Positions 44,812 through 53,867 of a DNA stretch of 64,000 bases are shown piece by piece (the stretch's first letter is position 1; each line of letters begins with the position of its first letter). The notes below the pieces were generated by a model. It was not told where the DNA came from. It did no database searches and worked only from the letters and a program-made list of their open reading frames with translations. Source of the stretch: Vibrio bathopelagicus (GTDB lineage Bacteria; Pseudomonadota; Gammaproteobacteria; Enterobacterales; Vibrionaceae); NCBI RefSeq assembly GCF_014879975.1, contig NZ_CP062501.1, forward strand, positions 1,426,001-1,490,000, written 5' to 3'. The position numbers and the translations under genes were made by a program.

Positions 44812-45929
44812 ACCAATTACAAGCGATCCCAACAACGCATGGTTTGAGCATATTAACCAGTTCGCTTAAATCCACCATAAAGCAATTTAAGCTACTGGGT
44901 AATATTGGACCTGAATCGGCTGATGTGTATGAGTTCTACAACTCTACTATTCATGCCAGTTATTACGATGAAAATGGCGTCCTCACATTTGAAATGCGTT
45001 TACCTACCGAAACCCATTTTGATGAGTACATGTATAAGGTTCACATCGTTGATAATGAGAGCGCCGTAGTCATTGAGTGTGAAACGCCGAAAGTCGCATT
45101 GCCAAAAGGTATTGGGGGGATGTTGACATTGAAATCAACCGTCACTGGTAGCCCTGGTGATCTTGTTTTCCAAAACAGTGACTTCTTGACTGAAACCGAA
45201 TTTTTGGCACGTTTTGCCTCTAAGATGCAGGCCATGCCATACGACCCCTCTCGAACTTACTCAACAGGTGAGACCTGCTATACGAAAGATGCCCAGACGG
45301 GTGAGCTTTCTTACTGGCAATGGTACTCGAACGTTGAATCACTGGCAGATAAAGACCCATTAGATCTGAATAATCGTCAGCACGGCTGGAATGATAACTC
45401 CAAGCCGTTTTATTGGTCGCCATACAAAAAGTCTCGACCAGGCACACCTCTCTTTCCTTGGATGAGCATGACCTGCCCTGAAGGTACACTAAATATTATT
45501 GGTAATTCAGTTCCGGCAGCTGTGTTTTGGCGCTTGGCAGCGGCACTACCCGAATTTGTTGATTCTAAAACGGGGATGATGGATTTCCCTGATGTGGGGG
45601 GAGAATTTTTCCGAGTTTTAGATCAAGGACGTGGAATTGATGCTAGCCGTAACTTTGCTAGTTGGCAAAAAGGAACAGCCGTTGCAGTCAATGATACGTA
45701 CGAAGGTCATATCTTTGGTATAGAAGCAAACTCACCTGGGAACATTGTAGGGATAAGAGAAGCGGCGGGCCTAGATGTTGGTATGTATTCTGATTACAGC
45801 AATATTCGAGCTTCATACATTCCGCGTTACCCTCATGGTTCAGCTGGTGATTTTATGAATAAATCAGGCTGGGGTGGTGGGGTTTCTAGACCTCGCAACA
45901 TCGCCTTCCCTATTCTTATAGAGGTTTAA
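44808..45929 (+). CDS. Tail fibre/collar-domain receptor-binding protein
   Basis: 373 residues; GTG start with AGGAGG. The N-terminal about 110 residues probably attach to the baseplate. A carbohydrate-binding/chitin-binding-like segment is at about 155-180 (YSTGETCYTKDAQTGELSYWQWYS). The C-terminal tail-collar-like region follows (GNSVPAAVFWRLAAALPEF, DFPDVGGEFFRVLDQGRG). Host-range determinant. There is only one fibre gene and no invertase. Confidence 0.8.
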   Translation: MNQLQAIPTTHGLSILTSSLKSTIKQFKLLGNIGPESADVYEFYNSTIHASYYDENGVLTFEMRLPTETHFDEYMYKVHIVDNESAVVIECETPKVALPKGIGGMLTLKSTVTGSPGDLVFQNSDFLTETEFLARFASKMQAMPYDPSRTYSTGETCYTKDAQTGELSYWQWYSNVESLADKDPLDLNNRQHGWNDNSKPFYWSPYKKSRPGTPLFPWMSMTCPEGTLNIIGNSVPAAVFWRLAAALPEFVDSKTGMMDFPDVGGEFFRVLDQGRGIDASRNFASWQKGTAVAVNDTYEGHIFGIEANSPGNIVGIREAAGLDVGMYSDYSNIRASYIPRYPHGSAGDFMNKSGWGGGVSRPRNIAFPILIEV

Positions 45930-45931
45930 CA

Positions 45932-46468
45932 ATGAAATACTGGATGATTGACCCATTAACCAAAGAAGTCATCGGTGAGTATGATGCTCAGTCTAAGTGG
46001 AATATTCCACGCAATGCAATAACTACACAACCACTGCCTACAAAGCAAGGTTTTGCAGTGGTCGTTATTCACGATAAGTCTGGTATGGCTGTTGATTCTG
46101 AATACATCGAAGACCATCGCACTACGACAGTTTATGATAAAACTGATTGTACTAAGTCAGAATCAGTTTCTGAACTCGGCTCAATCAAAGATAACTTCAC
46201 ACCCAAAAAGCCAGTGACTCAATTTGACGAGTGGATTGACGACGCTTGGGTAACCAACAAGAGCAATCAACACATTGCTGAATATAACCAAATCGATAAC
46301 GTTCGCCGTAGTCAATACGTTCAAGTATGCGACCCATTGTTTGCTGAAGCCAACATCAAACGCCTACAGGGTTTTGAAGGTGACGCACGAGCAATAGAGG
46401 CTCAAGCCTTAGCTGCTCGTGACAAAATCCAAACAGAAAACCCTTGGCCAACACCGCCTACCAACTAA
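45932..46468 (+). CDS. Tail fibre assembly chaperone
   Basis: 178 residues, directly after the fibre gene (2-base gap). N-terminal MKYWMIDPLTKEVIGEYDAQ and a C-terminal helical RRSQYVQVCDPLF segment resemble tail-fibre assembly proteins (Mu gpU/P2 gpG type). Helps fold or attach the fibre. Confidence 0.7.
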   Translation: MKYWMIDPLTKEVIGEYDAQSKWNIPRNAITTQPLPTKQGFAVVVIHDKSGMAVDSEYIEDHRTTTVYDKTDCTKSESVSELGSIKDNFTPKKPVTQFDEWIDDAWVTNKSNQHIAEYNQIDNVRRSQYVQVCDPLFAEANIKRLQGFEGDARAIEAQALAARDKIQTENPWPTPPTN

Positions 46469-46482
46469 TCCCAACTCTATTT

Positions 46483-46508
46483 AAACCCAGCCATTGCGCT
46501 GGGTTTTC
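46483..46508 (+). terminator. Terminator after the tail-fibre operon
   Basis: AAACCCAGC (46483-46491) pairs with GCTGGGTTT, ending in TTTTC. Separates the tail and lysis modules. Confidence 0.7.
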
Positions 46509-46595
46509 TACATTTTCCATCTAGAATTCGCCCCAATATCCGCCACTTAACCACCACGGTAAACTAAGCCTAGTTCATTACATTAGGTCGCCAGT

Positions 46596-47018
46596 ATGGA
46601 AACGTTAGCCACAACACTGATTAAGAAACATGAAGGTCTTCGGCTTAAGCCGTATCGATGCAGCATAGGAAAACTCACCATCGGTTATGGCCGCAACCTT
46701 AGTGATAACGGCATTACCCTAGAAGAAGCAGAACAGCTACTTCAACACAATATTAACGAAGTGATGCAACAGGCTCAAACCCTACCTTTCTTCAGTGCAT
46801 TGAATGAAGTTCGCCAGGCTGTGATTGTCGACATGATCTTCAATATGGGCTTACCACGTTTTCAGAAATTCAAAAAGACCATTGCTCTCATTGAACAGCA
46901 AGCTTGGCAGGCGGCCGCAAATGAAATGTTAAACAGTCGCTGGGCAAGACAGGTGGGTATCCGCTCTAAAACACTCAGTGACATGATGCGTTATGGAACT
47001 GAACCAATACAAAAGTAA
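46596..47018 (+). CDS. Endolysin, T4-type muramidase with catalytic Cys variant
   Basis: 140 residues, GH24 lysozyme. The triad positions are E13, C22 and T28 (KHEGLRLKPYRCSIGKLTIGYG), i.e. the known E-8aa-[D/C]-5aa-T spacing of T4 lysozyme with Cys in the Asp20 position. No signal or SAR segment, so a holin must release it. Cleaves peptidoglycan glycan strands. Confidence 0.9.
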   Translation: METLATTLIKKHEGLRLKPYRCSIGKLTIGYGRNLSDNGITLEEAEQLLQHNINEVMQQAQTLPFFSALNEVRQAVIVDMIFNMGLPRFQKFKKTIALIEQQAWQAAANEMLNSRWARQVGIRSKTLSDMMRYGTEPIQK

Positions 47019-47027
47019 GGAATGGTT

Positions 47028-47258
47028 ATGAACTTTATTACCGGAATTTTAGGTAAAACTCTATGGGAAGTGCTGAAAGGCTTGATCTTACAAGTCGCAT
47101 GGAAAGTGATTCTAGAGCGCTTCGCCTCTCGTCTTGTAATTTGGGGCCTAGAGAAGCTTAAAACACTCACAGCGAACGATGTCACACAAGAAACAGTGAA
47201 TGACATTATCCATTCACTGAAAGGTAAAAAACTCAAAGAGGTCGAACAATGGGAATGA
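47028..47258 (+). CDS. Small lysis-module protein, possible holin
   Basis: ATG 47028 fits the AAGGA site better than 47022; about 76 residues. One amphipathic/hydrophobic helix (NFITGILGKTLWEVLKGLILQVAWKVIL) followed by a charged helix. Position after the endolysin suggests a lysis role; assignment is by context. Confidence 0.5.
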   Translation: MNFITGILGKTLWEVLKGLILQVAWKVILERFASRLVIWGLEKLKTLTANDVTQETVNDIIHSLKGKKLKEVEQWE

Positions 47259-47500
47259 CAATAGATCCGAACTGGCTTAACGCAGTGATAGCGTTTTGTA
47301 CCTTTGTCACCCTTATCCTTAGCTTATTGATTGGTTATCTGTTTCGGCTATCGAAAGAGCTTGGTGAGCACAAGACTCACGTAGCGGAAACCTACGCCAC
47401 CAAAGATGATGTCAAAGAGCTAGGCGACAGAATAGAACGCAGCATGGTGAAAGAGTTCGACCGCCTACACACCTTACTCCAAGGAAAAGACGTCGCATAA
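47249..47500 (+). CDS. Single-TM lysis-module protein, holin or inner spanin candidate
   Basis: 83 residues: one N-terminal membrane helix (about 8-32, NAVIAFCTFVTLILSLLIGYLF) then a long charged coiled coil (ETYATKDDVKELGDRIERSMVKEFDRL). The shape fits a holin/antiholin or i-spanin; no outer-spanin lipoprotein gene overlaps it. Confidence 0.55.
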   Translation: MGMTIDPNWLNAVIAFCTFVTLILSLLIGYLFRLSKELGEHKTHVAETYATKDDVKELGDRIERSMVKEFDRLHTLLQGKDVA

Positions 47501-47503
47501 AAA

Positions 47504-47524
47504 TACCGCCTCATATGGGCGGTA
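47504..47524. terminator. Hairpin between the lysis module and the lipoprotein gene
   Basis: TACCGCC (47504-47510) and GGCGGTA (47518-47524) form a perfect 7-bp stem between convergent genes; weak T-content downstream. Confidence 0.5.
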
Positions 47525-47554
47525 ATTAGTACAAAGACGTAACAACGAACTCTA

Positions 47555-48376
47555 TTAAAAAGCCCCATATTGACTTAGTTCATCTCGAACCTGATCAGAC
47601 AACATCGACTTGTTAGTGTGTATCGCTTTTATGATGTCGGAAACTGTCACGCCTTCAGGATAATTTTGTATCTCGATACCAACAATTTGAGGAATAACAT
47701 TTGTTTCGTGTGAATATATATTTGCTTTTACCGTAGCCATTGTTTGTAAAGCATTTTGAATCGTAGAAGTACTTAGTTCTGAAGGAATTGGCAGTGTATC
47801 TGAAATTGCTTTGCTTTCGATTCCCATTGTTTGAAATGCCATAGAGCCTGAAATCTTTTTAGATTGTGCTGAAGCTCCTATATTGATTATATCGGCAATA
47901 TTAATTCCTGATTCATTAGCAGTAAAAGAAGCTTCTGCCCGAAGCCCTACCCCTACAGCAACTCCAATTATCACAAAGTCATACTCACCATTTACGTTTT
48001 TTTCAACAGGTAATTTTATAGAACTAGAGTGATATTTTATGTAATCGATGGTGGAATGATAGTAACTATTTTTTGATGTCACTCCAGATGATAGGTAATT
48101 AACGCTCCCATTTTCATCTATCTCTTTGATTGAAATCCTTGCTGCATTGTTGATTAAGAATTCGAGATCTTGATCAATTCTCTTTTCAGATTTTCGTCTC
48201 TGTATTTCTGCAGATGTAAGGGAGAACTCCCCTATAGTGCCGTTAGGTAATGAAATCGGATTAATAGCAATATACCCAGCATACGGTGCTGATTCAGTAT
48301 CGCGTTCTTGATGTGTAATGCCAGAACATCCTCCAAGAAAGATTGCGCTTGCCACAATTAAGCTTTTCAATGTCAT
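47555..48376 (-). CDS. Phage-borne lipoprotein (moron)
   Basis: Start ATG 48376 begins a lipoprotein signal (MTLKSLIVASAIFLGGCSG), lipobox Cys at residue 17; 273 residues. The mature protein is beta-rich with a Gly/Val stretch FVIIGVAVGVGLRAEASF. It is inserted between the lysis and head modules on the minus strand and is AT-richer than both. An envelope-located lysogenic-conversion or superinfection-exclusion role is inference; no family recognised. Confidence 0.7.
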   Translation of the reverse strand: MTLKSLIVASAIFLGGCSGITHQERDTESAPYAGYIAINPISLPNGTIGEFSLTSAEIQRRKSEKRIDQDLEFLINNAARISIKEIDENGSVNYLSSGVTSKNSYYHSTIDYIKYHSSSIKLPVEKNVNGEYDFVIIGVAVGVGLRAEASFTANESGINIADIINIGASAQSKKISGSMAFQTMGIESKAISDTLPIPSELSTSTIQNALQTMATVKANIYSHETNVIPQIVGIEIQNYPEGVTVSDIIKAIHTNKSMLSDQVRDELSQYGAF

Positions 48377-48443
48377 ATCGTGTATTCCTATAATTACTAT
48401 CAATTTCTGGCAGCAATTTAACGCTGCATATCAATACATTCAA

Positions 48444-48464
48444 GGTGTGAATCAATAACACACC
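48444..48464. other. Hairpin between the portal gene end and the lipoprotein start
   Basis: GGTGTG (48444-48449) and CACACC (48459-48464) form a small stem. In P2 the cos site lies just beyond the portal gene end, so this 132-base gap is one place to look for cos, but I see no direct signature. Confidence 0.3.
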
Positions 48465-48508
48465 ATAAGATGTGCAGTGTGTTGCATTTTATTTGATAGA
48501 TCAGGAAA

Positions 48509-49471
48509 TTAGTCTGGTTTCACATATGTATTTTCGGTTATCACCTCACTCCCCACAAAATCATTCAATTCTTGCATCATATCAATCAGTGGCAGCAGTT
48601 CGTTCTTGTGGAATAGCCAATCGACCTTGTTCAAATCGAGTGACGTAATACTCTCGCGTCGAATGCTCATCAACTCGATTGGCACACGGTGAACCGAAAG
48701 CACCTCGTTCATGGTTTGGTTCTTTACTTCTTTGTATGAGTCTTTGGCTTCCACCTGACCAATTGGCTTGAGCTCTGGGGCTTTGGTGTCTTTACCTTTG
48801 GCATTCACAAATAAGTTTTTAAATGCCATACCTTCTTGAGCTTGTAGCTGCTTCTTGATGGCCTTTTCTTGCTTTTCTGTCATGGTTGGCTCATTCATAT
48901 ACAGCAAGTAACCGGCATGGTTACCGTTACGGTAGTACTGACGACGAAACAACGTGGCATCATCGTTCAGCCAAATAGAGGTCAAAGAGCTAATGTGGCT
49001 CGGTAAGCCATACAGCTCTTGAGCAACGTCATAATCTCCTAAATAGAACACTTGGTTATGTTTGTAGTCGATACGCCCATCATCATCGTAAGCTCTTGGC
49101 TTATACGACCAACCTAAGTCTTCACGCCTACGCATGTAAAGTGTCGGTAAGTGCTTAAGCTTAACGACTTCGCCTAAACCTCTATAATCACGAATCACCT
49201 GCAGGTGAGCACCACCAAAAGTGAGGTAGTCTTGAATAAAGCGCTTTGCATCTTGGCGTGAGAGTAATCCACTCAGCGCAATGGCATGCATTAACGTATT
49301 GCGCTTAAACTCAATCGCACTCGAATGCATCGGGTTCGTGCGAAGTGCCTTGGCTAATGTATCGAGTGCAACCGGCGGTTCGTATAAACCATCAACCAAC
49401 GCCACTTCTAAATAGCTGAGAATGTCGCTGTTCATCACGCTCACGGGGTTAGAAAATTCAATCTCTATCAC
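48509..49471 (-). CDS. P2 gpQ-like portal protein
   Basis: 320 residues, PBSX/P2-type portal: RTNPMHSSAIEFKRN, FGGAHLQVIRDYRG, LPTLYMRRRED, and the C-terminal VHRVPIELMSIRRESITSLDLNKV. Forms the dodecameric DNA-entry vertex. Minus strand, with the terminase upstream and 21 bases between them. Confidence 0.9.
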   Translation of the reverse strand: MIEIEFSNPVSVMNSDILSYLEVALVDGLYEPPVALDTLAKALRTNPMHSSAIEFKRNTLMHAIALSGLLSRQDAKRFIQDYLTFGGAHLQVIRDYRGLGEVVKLKHLPTLYMRRREDLGWSYKPRAYDDDGRIDYKHNQVFYLGDYDVAQELYGLPSHISSLTSIWLNDDATLFRRQYYRNGNHAGYLLYMNEPTMTEKQEKAIKKQLQAQEGMAFKNLFVNAKGKDTKAPELKPIGQVEAKDSYKEVKNQTMNEVLSVHRVPIELMSIRRESITSLDLNKVDWLFHKNELLPLIDMMQELNDFVGSEVITENTYVKPD

Positions 49472-49492
49472 TTGGCCTCTCCAATAATTAGG

Positions 49493-51244
49493 CTAGAAGA
49501 ACTCGACACTGGTGTTGGTGTCATTGTTTATATCAATCGGCTCCCAACGCATCACATGCATCGAAGCCCAGGCTAAATCCGCATGAGAGCCAATTTTGCT
49601 GCGGTTGGAAACAAAGGTAATTTGGTTACTCACCTTGGTGGTTTGCTGGCGAATCATTAAGAACGAGTGAACGAGATCATCCCATTCCGCTTCAAACTGT
49701 AAGCGGCCACTGTTAATGATTTCTCTCGACTTGTAGGCCATCAGTCGTTTCACTTCAGGTGAGTAATCCAGCTCGACCAGAGCTGGGTAAAACTTACGAA
49801 CCAGCTCAGCGGTAGCCGAGCCTACGCCACTGGTATCCATGGCCATGTACACCACATTGTATTTCTCAGTAATGCCGCGAATGGTGTCGGCTTGTTGCTC
49901 ATAGCTGGAGCCTTTAAGGCGAACCCGCTCAATAAATCGGAACACGCCGCCTTTACGTCTAGGCTTTAACGCCACCACTAAGCCTGCATCATCCGAGCTC
50001 TCACCCGTACCGCCACCTCTTGGGTCATAGCCGACTAAAACTTCTGCGTTACCCACGGGTCTTGCTTTCTCGTGGTCGACATCTTTCCAAAGTGAACTGT
50101 CTGCCTTACACGCCAGTAGTGCTTTCAGTGAGAAGAATGAAGCGCTGTCGTCCAAAAACTTACAACGCAATAGATTGTCGAAAATCTCTTTAACCGGATA
50201 TTTACGCTTGAGCTTATCCATGTTGAAGAAGGTCGCGCCTTTCTTAATCGCATCATCCACCGTGATCATTTGACGGAAGATAAAATCAACACCCAAAGCA
50301 CCGGCTTTTCGCGCCTTGTGGCTAATATCAATGCCGTGCTCTTTCTTGCCTTGCCATTTCGGGTAGGCTTCATGGGCCATGGTAGAAGGTGTCGAAATGT
50401 AAGTGGTGCGGAACTGCGATTGCATCGACATACCGCCCGCGTAATTATCTAAATCCGCAAAGCCTGGGATCCAGAACACCTCGTCCCAATACATGTGGCC
50501 GTTAAAACCTTGAGAGGTCGCTACGTTGGTGGACATAAAGCCAAGGTTCGCGCCGTTGCTGAGCTCGATGTCGTCCTTACCTTTTAAGTCAACTTCACCA
50601 ATCTCTAGTGCAAACTTACGAATGTAGTTTTTGAAGATATAGGACTGCTTTTTCGACGCAGAGATAAACACCTGGTTGTCGCCAGTCAGCACCGCATCTT
50701 CAAACGCTTCAAAGGCAAAATAGAACGTAAGACCAATTTGACGCGACTTAAGATAAAAGCGCACTTCATTGATTTCATCGTTTTGCTTATGGCCGTGAAT
50801 GTCCTTTTGGTATTCGAAGAAGGTTTTCTCGCGATATTCGTCCAACATCTCTTTGGTTATGTGGGACACATCGTTCTTCGTCTTATTTGGCTTACGACCA
50901 CGCTTTTGCTCGCCATCGTTTCGGCCAGCTGGTCGGTTGCGCCTTTGCTCTGCTTCATCACGTTTGAATTGCTGTTCGAGCAACATCTTGAGCTCACGCT
51001 CTTGGCTCTCAAGCTTTTGATCAACCCACATCAAGTAAGCAATGCGCTGTCTCATCATTAATTCGACGGGCGCGTCATCCCTCAGCGTTTTCCAATCAAA
51101 CTGAGTTATCCATTTTTGAACCGTGCGTGTGGCTACGCTAACCGTTTCTGCAATTTCAGCAGGCTTACGTTGGCGTAAAAACAGTCCCAAAGCTTTCGTT
51201 TGGTCGGCGGTATAGAGCGGTTCGCTAACAACATTATTTTCCAT
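49493..51244 (-). CDS. P2 gpP-like large terminase
   Basis: 583 residues. An N-terminal HTH (KPAEIAETVSVATRTVQKWI, about 28-47) recognises DNA; the ATPase spans about 150-390 (motor segment KSRQIGLTFYFAFEAF, Walker B-like MYWDEVFW); the nuclease begins VGYDPRGGGTGESSDDAGLVV with MDTSGVG. Packages DNA into the procapsid. Divergent from the scaffold gene. Confidence 0.92.
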   Translation of the reverse strand: MENNVVSEPLYTADQTKALGLFLRQRKPAEIAETVSVATRTVQKWITQFDWKTLRDDAPVELMMRQRIAYLMWVDQKLESQERELKMLLEQQFKRDEAEQRRNRPAGRNDGEQKRGRKPNKTKNDVSHITKEMLDEYREKTFFEYQKDIHGHKQNDEINEVRFYLKSRQIGLTFYFAFEAFEDAVLTGDNQVFISASKKQSYIFKNYIRKFALEIGEVDLKGKDDIELSNGANLGFMSTNVATSQGFNGHMYWDEVFWIPGFADLDNYAGGMSMQSQFRTTYISTPSTMAHEAYPKWQGKKEHGIDISHKARKAGALGVDFIFRQMITVDDAIKKGATFFNMDKLKRKYPVKEIFDNLLRCKFLDDSASFFSLKALLACKADSSLWKDVDHEKARPVGNAEVLVGYDPRGGGTGESSDDAGLVVALKPRRKGGVFRFIERVRLKGSSYEQQADTIRGITEKYNVVYMAMDTSGVGSATAELVRKFYPALVELDYSPEVKRLMAYKSREIINSGRLQFEAEWDDLVHSFLMIRQQTTKVSNQITFVSNRSKIGSHADLAWASMHVMRWEPIDINNDTNTSVEFF

Positions 51245-51298
51245 GTTTGCATAGTGCTACAGCGCCTGTGATTACTCAGCTTAAACGATTTCTATATC
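51244..51298 (+). promoter_or_regulatory. Ogr-type late promoter for the scaffold-capsid operon
   Basis: TGT (51244-51246), exactly 12 bases, ACA (51259-51261): the P2 Ogr/Delta binding pattern. A TATATC at 51293-51298 would place the transcript start near 51305, so the site centre sits at about -53, as known for P2 late promoters. It overlaps the terminase start codon. Confidence 0.65.
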
Positions 51299-51378
51299 AA
51301 GCGTTTAGAACTAGGACAAATACAAAAAGGCGGAGGCATTGGGTAAATTGGAATCATCGAATTTAGGAGAGTTTAGGC

Positions 51379-52212
51379 ATGTTCCAATCAGAGCTAATTT
51401 GTATTTTACAGGCAGGAGCAACCATTGATGGTCGAGTCATTGAGCAAAAAATCATTGATGAGATTGCAGAAACTTATAGCCCAGACGTTTATACAGCTCG
51501 AATTAATGCAGACCACTACCCGTGGAGCAATAAGTACGGCTCTGTCCTCTCTGTCGAAAAGAAAGAAGACAAGCTATTCGCCGTACTGAAACCAAACTCA
51601 ATGCTTTTACGTATGGCTGAGCAAGGACAGCTTTTACATACCTCATGTGAGTTCTATGAAAAGTTTGCAGATACAGGGAAAGCTTACCTGACCGGATTGG
51701 CCCTGACTGATGAGCCAGCATCGTTAGGTACGACGCAGATTCAATTGTCGGCTAACAGTAAAGATAAAGCGTGCGTTCCAACGAGCTTTCAAATTACCCC
51801 AGAACAACTCTCGAAAGACACCGAGGAAGAAGCCTCGATGTTCCATACATTTAAACGCTGGCTTAAGGGCGAAAGTGAACTTGAGCAGCTCTCACAACAA
51901 CAGGAAGAAGACGACATGAGTAAAGAACTTGAAGAGCTACTCAAGCAGAGCATTGAGCAAGGCAAAGAAAATCAGCAACAACTCAGCCAGTTAAATGAGC
52001 AAGTTGAAAAGCTAAACACTAATGGTAAGCCGCCGGAGCAACCTGCTGAAGCTGAAGACAGTACGGATGTCACCGAACTAAAAGACCAGGTAGAGACACT
52101 GTCTTCACAGATAGAAAACCTAACCGGTCAAATTGAAAAATTCAGCAAATTGACCGATGAAGAGCAGCGCAAGTTAGCCGGTGAAGGTAATGACGAAGAG
52201 CGCTACTTATAG
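51379..52212 (+). CDS. P2 gpO-like capsid scaffold and protease
   Basis: 277 residues. Protease half about 1-150 with D17 (ATIDGR), H46 (INADHYPW) and S115 (DEPASLGTTQ), matching the gpO Asp/His/Ser triad layout. The C-terminal half is a coiled-coil scaffold, rich in Gln/Glu. Guides capsid assembly and then cleaves capsid and itself. Confidence 0.9.
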   Translation: MFQSELICILQAGATIDGRVIEQKIIDEIAETYSPDVYTARINADHYPWSNKYGSVLSVEKKEDKLFAVLKPNSMLLRMAEQGQLLHTSCEFYEKFADTGKAYLTGLALTDEPASLGTTQIQLSANSKDKACVPTSFQITPEQLSKDTEEEASMFHTFKRWLKGESELEQLSQQQEEDDMSKELEELLKQSIEQGKENQQQLSQLNEQVEKLNTNGKPPEQPAEAEDSTDVTELKDQVETLSSQIENLTGQIEKFSKLTDEEQRKLAGEGNDEERYL

Positions 52213-52258
52213 GCTTCGACACGCCCTCAACCCATAACGAATTGAATTAGGTAAGAAC

Positions 52259-53296
52259 ATGCAAAAGCAGACCAAAATAAAACTCAGCGCCTACGTGAAA
52301 GCCGTGGCAGCGCAAAACGATGTAGATGATGCAACCGAGAAGTTTAACGTGAGCCCGAATGGTACTCGGCGCATTATCGCGGCTATCCGTGAAAGCAACT
52401 GGTTCCTTAACAAAATCAACATCATCTCAGTGAAAAATCAAAAAGGTGAATCCATTGGTCTTGGCGCTACGGGCATGATTGCCAGTCGTACCGATACATC
52501 GGGCTCGGGCAAACGCACACCGAAAGATCACTCAAGCATGGGGGCGATGCCTTACATGTGTGAGCAAACAAACTTTGATACCGCGCTTCGTTACGCAAAA
52601 CTGGACGCGTGGGCGCACCATAAAAACTTCAACGCCTTGATAAGTAAAGCAACCCGAGAGCAGATTGACGCCAATAAGATCACCATTGGTTGGTATGGCG
52701 TAAGTGTCGCTAAAAATACCGATGCTAGCGCTAATCCGAACGGTGAAGATGTGAATAAAGGTTGGTTCCAAGCCATGCGTGATCATAACGAAGATCGCTT
52801 AATCACCACGGGACAAAAAGCGGATGGTGAAATTCGTATCGGTGAAGGTGGTGACTTCATCAACCTAGACCTAGCCGTGCTTGAAACGAAAAACCTACTG
52901 CATGATGCCTGTGAAAATGACTCAAACCTTGTGGCCATCATCGGCTCTGACTTGCTTGCTTATGACAAAGCTAAGTTCTACGAAGCACACGGTAATACGC
53001 CAAGCGAAAAAGGCAAAATTCAAGAACTGCAAGTCATCGGTACTTATGGCGGTCTGCCTGCAGTGAAAGTACCAGGCTTCCCTTCAACGGGCATCATGGT
53101 GACCAGTTACGACAACCTATCCATCTACATTCAAGAAGGTTCAGTTCGCCGCTCTACAGGTAAGAAGAACGACGAAAAAGACCAAATTGAAAACTTTGAG
53201 TCGATGAACATGGCTTACGTGATCGAAGAGATTGGCAAAGCTGCAGCCATTGAATTCAAAAACGTGAAGCTTTGGATTAACGAGGCTTGGCATTAA
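52259..53296 (+). CDS. P2 gpN-like major capsid protein
   Basis: 345 residues, HK97-type fold of the P2 capsid family: KFNVSPNGTRRIIAAIRESNWFLNKINII near the N-terminus and a conserved GWYGVSVAKNTDA segment. The mature N-terminus is probably cut by the scaffold protease. 46 bases after the scaffold gene. Confidence 0.92.
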   Translation: MQKQTKIKLSAYVKAVAAQNDVDDATEKFNVSPNGTRRIIAAIRESNWFLNKINIISVKNQKGESIGLGATGMIASRTDTSGSGKRTPKDHSSMGAMPYMCEQTNFDTALRYAKLDAWAHHKNFNALISKATREQIDANKITIGWYGVSVAKNTDASANPNGEDVNKGWFQAMRDHNEDRLITTGQKADGEIRIGEGGDFINLDLAVLETKNLLHDACENDSNLVAIIGSDLLAYDKAKFYEAHGNTPSEKGKIQELQVIGTYGGLPAVKVPGFPSTGIMVTSYDNLSIYIQEGSVRRSTGKKNDEKDQIENFESMNMAYVIEEIGKAAAIEFKNVKLWINEAWH

Positions 53297-53324
53297 GCCA
53301 ACCATTACAAACTAACACCCCCTC

Positions 53325-53394
53325 AATGCAGGCTCTATTGCTGTTTCAGGTGCGCTTTGGTGCTAACTGTTATTCGCGATTGTCGGCCTGCATT
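53325..53394 (+). other. Long-range inverted repeat in the capsid-gpL gap
   Basis: AATGCAGGC (53325-53333) and GCCTGCATT (53386-53394) are perfect 9-bp repeats around 52 bases. This 121-bp gap is where P2 carries its small terminase gene M. Confidence 0.45.
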
Positions 53395-53417
53395 CCCTAA
53401 CACTGTAAGGATACATA

Positions 53418-53867
53418 ATGGAATTTGTCGGTGATAAAAACGAGCGCTATGAATCTGAGTTGCCAGCCTCGGACAAATATCCAGCCCTGAAAATTTCAGA
53501 GTTTCAGTCTCTGTTCCATTTCCAAAGCAATGAAACAGAGGCAGGCATTCTGCATCACGCTACGGTGTCACGCATCAAAGTGCATTCTGAACTTAAAGAC
53601 ACCTTAACCCCCTTTGCTAGTTTGACGGAGTTATCTCAAGAACGCTTTGGTGATGATGACTCGGCCGAAACCCTTTACAAGCAAGCTGTATTCGCACTGA
53701 CCGCCGCTCAACTAATCAGTGTGCAAATGAGTGGTGACGCCACCGCTGAAGCGGCAGACAGACAAGAAGCGCTCACCCGTAAGAAAGAAGAGTGTGAAGT
53801 GCAGTACCGCCAAGCCATAGACATGTTGATTCACGCAGAAGAAACCTACTGCTTTGAGAGGGTGTAA
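53418..53867 (+). CDS. P2 gpL-like head completion protein
   Basis: 149 residues. Family pattern: FQSLFHFQ near 35, VSRIKVHSELKDTL, then ETLYKQAVFALTAAQLISVQM and a helical C-terminus ending in ETYCFERV. Seals the packaged head. Coupled (TAATG) to the next gene. Confidence 0.8.
   Translation: MEFVGDKNERYESELPASDKYPALKISEFQSLFHFQSNETEAGILHHATVSRIKVHSELKDTLTPFASLTELSQERFGDDDSAETLYKQAVFALTAAQLISVQMSGDATAEAADRQEALTRKKEECEVQYRQAIDMLIHAEETYCFERV

Noticed and set aside
48404..48508. cos site beyond the portal gene
   Set aside because: P2 position would predict it here, but I see no GC-rich cohesive-end core; the reordered genome makes the position uncertain.
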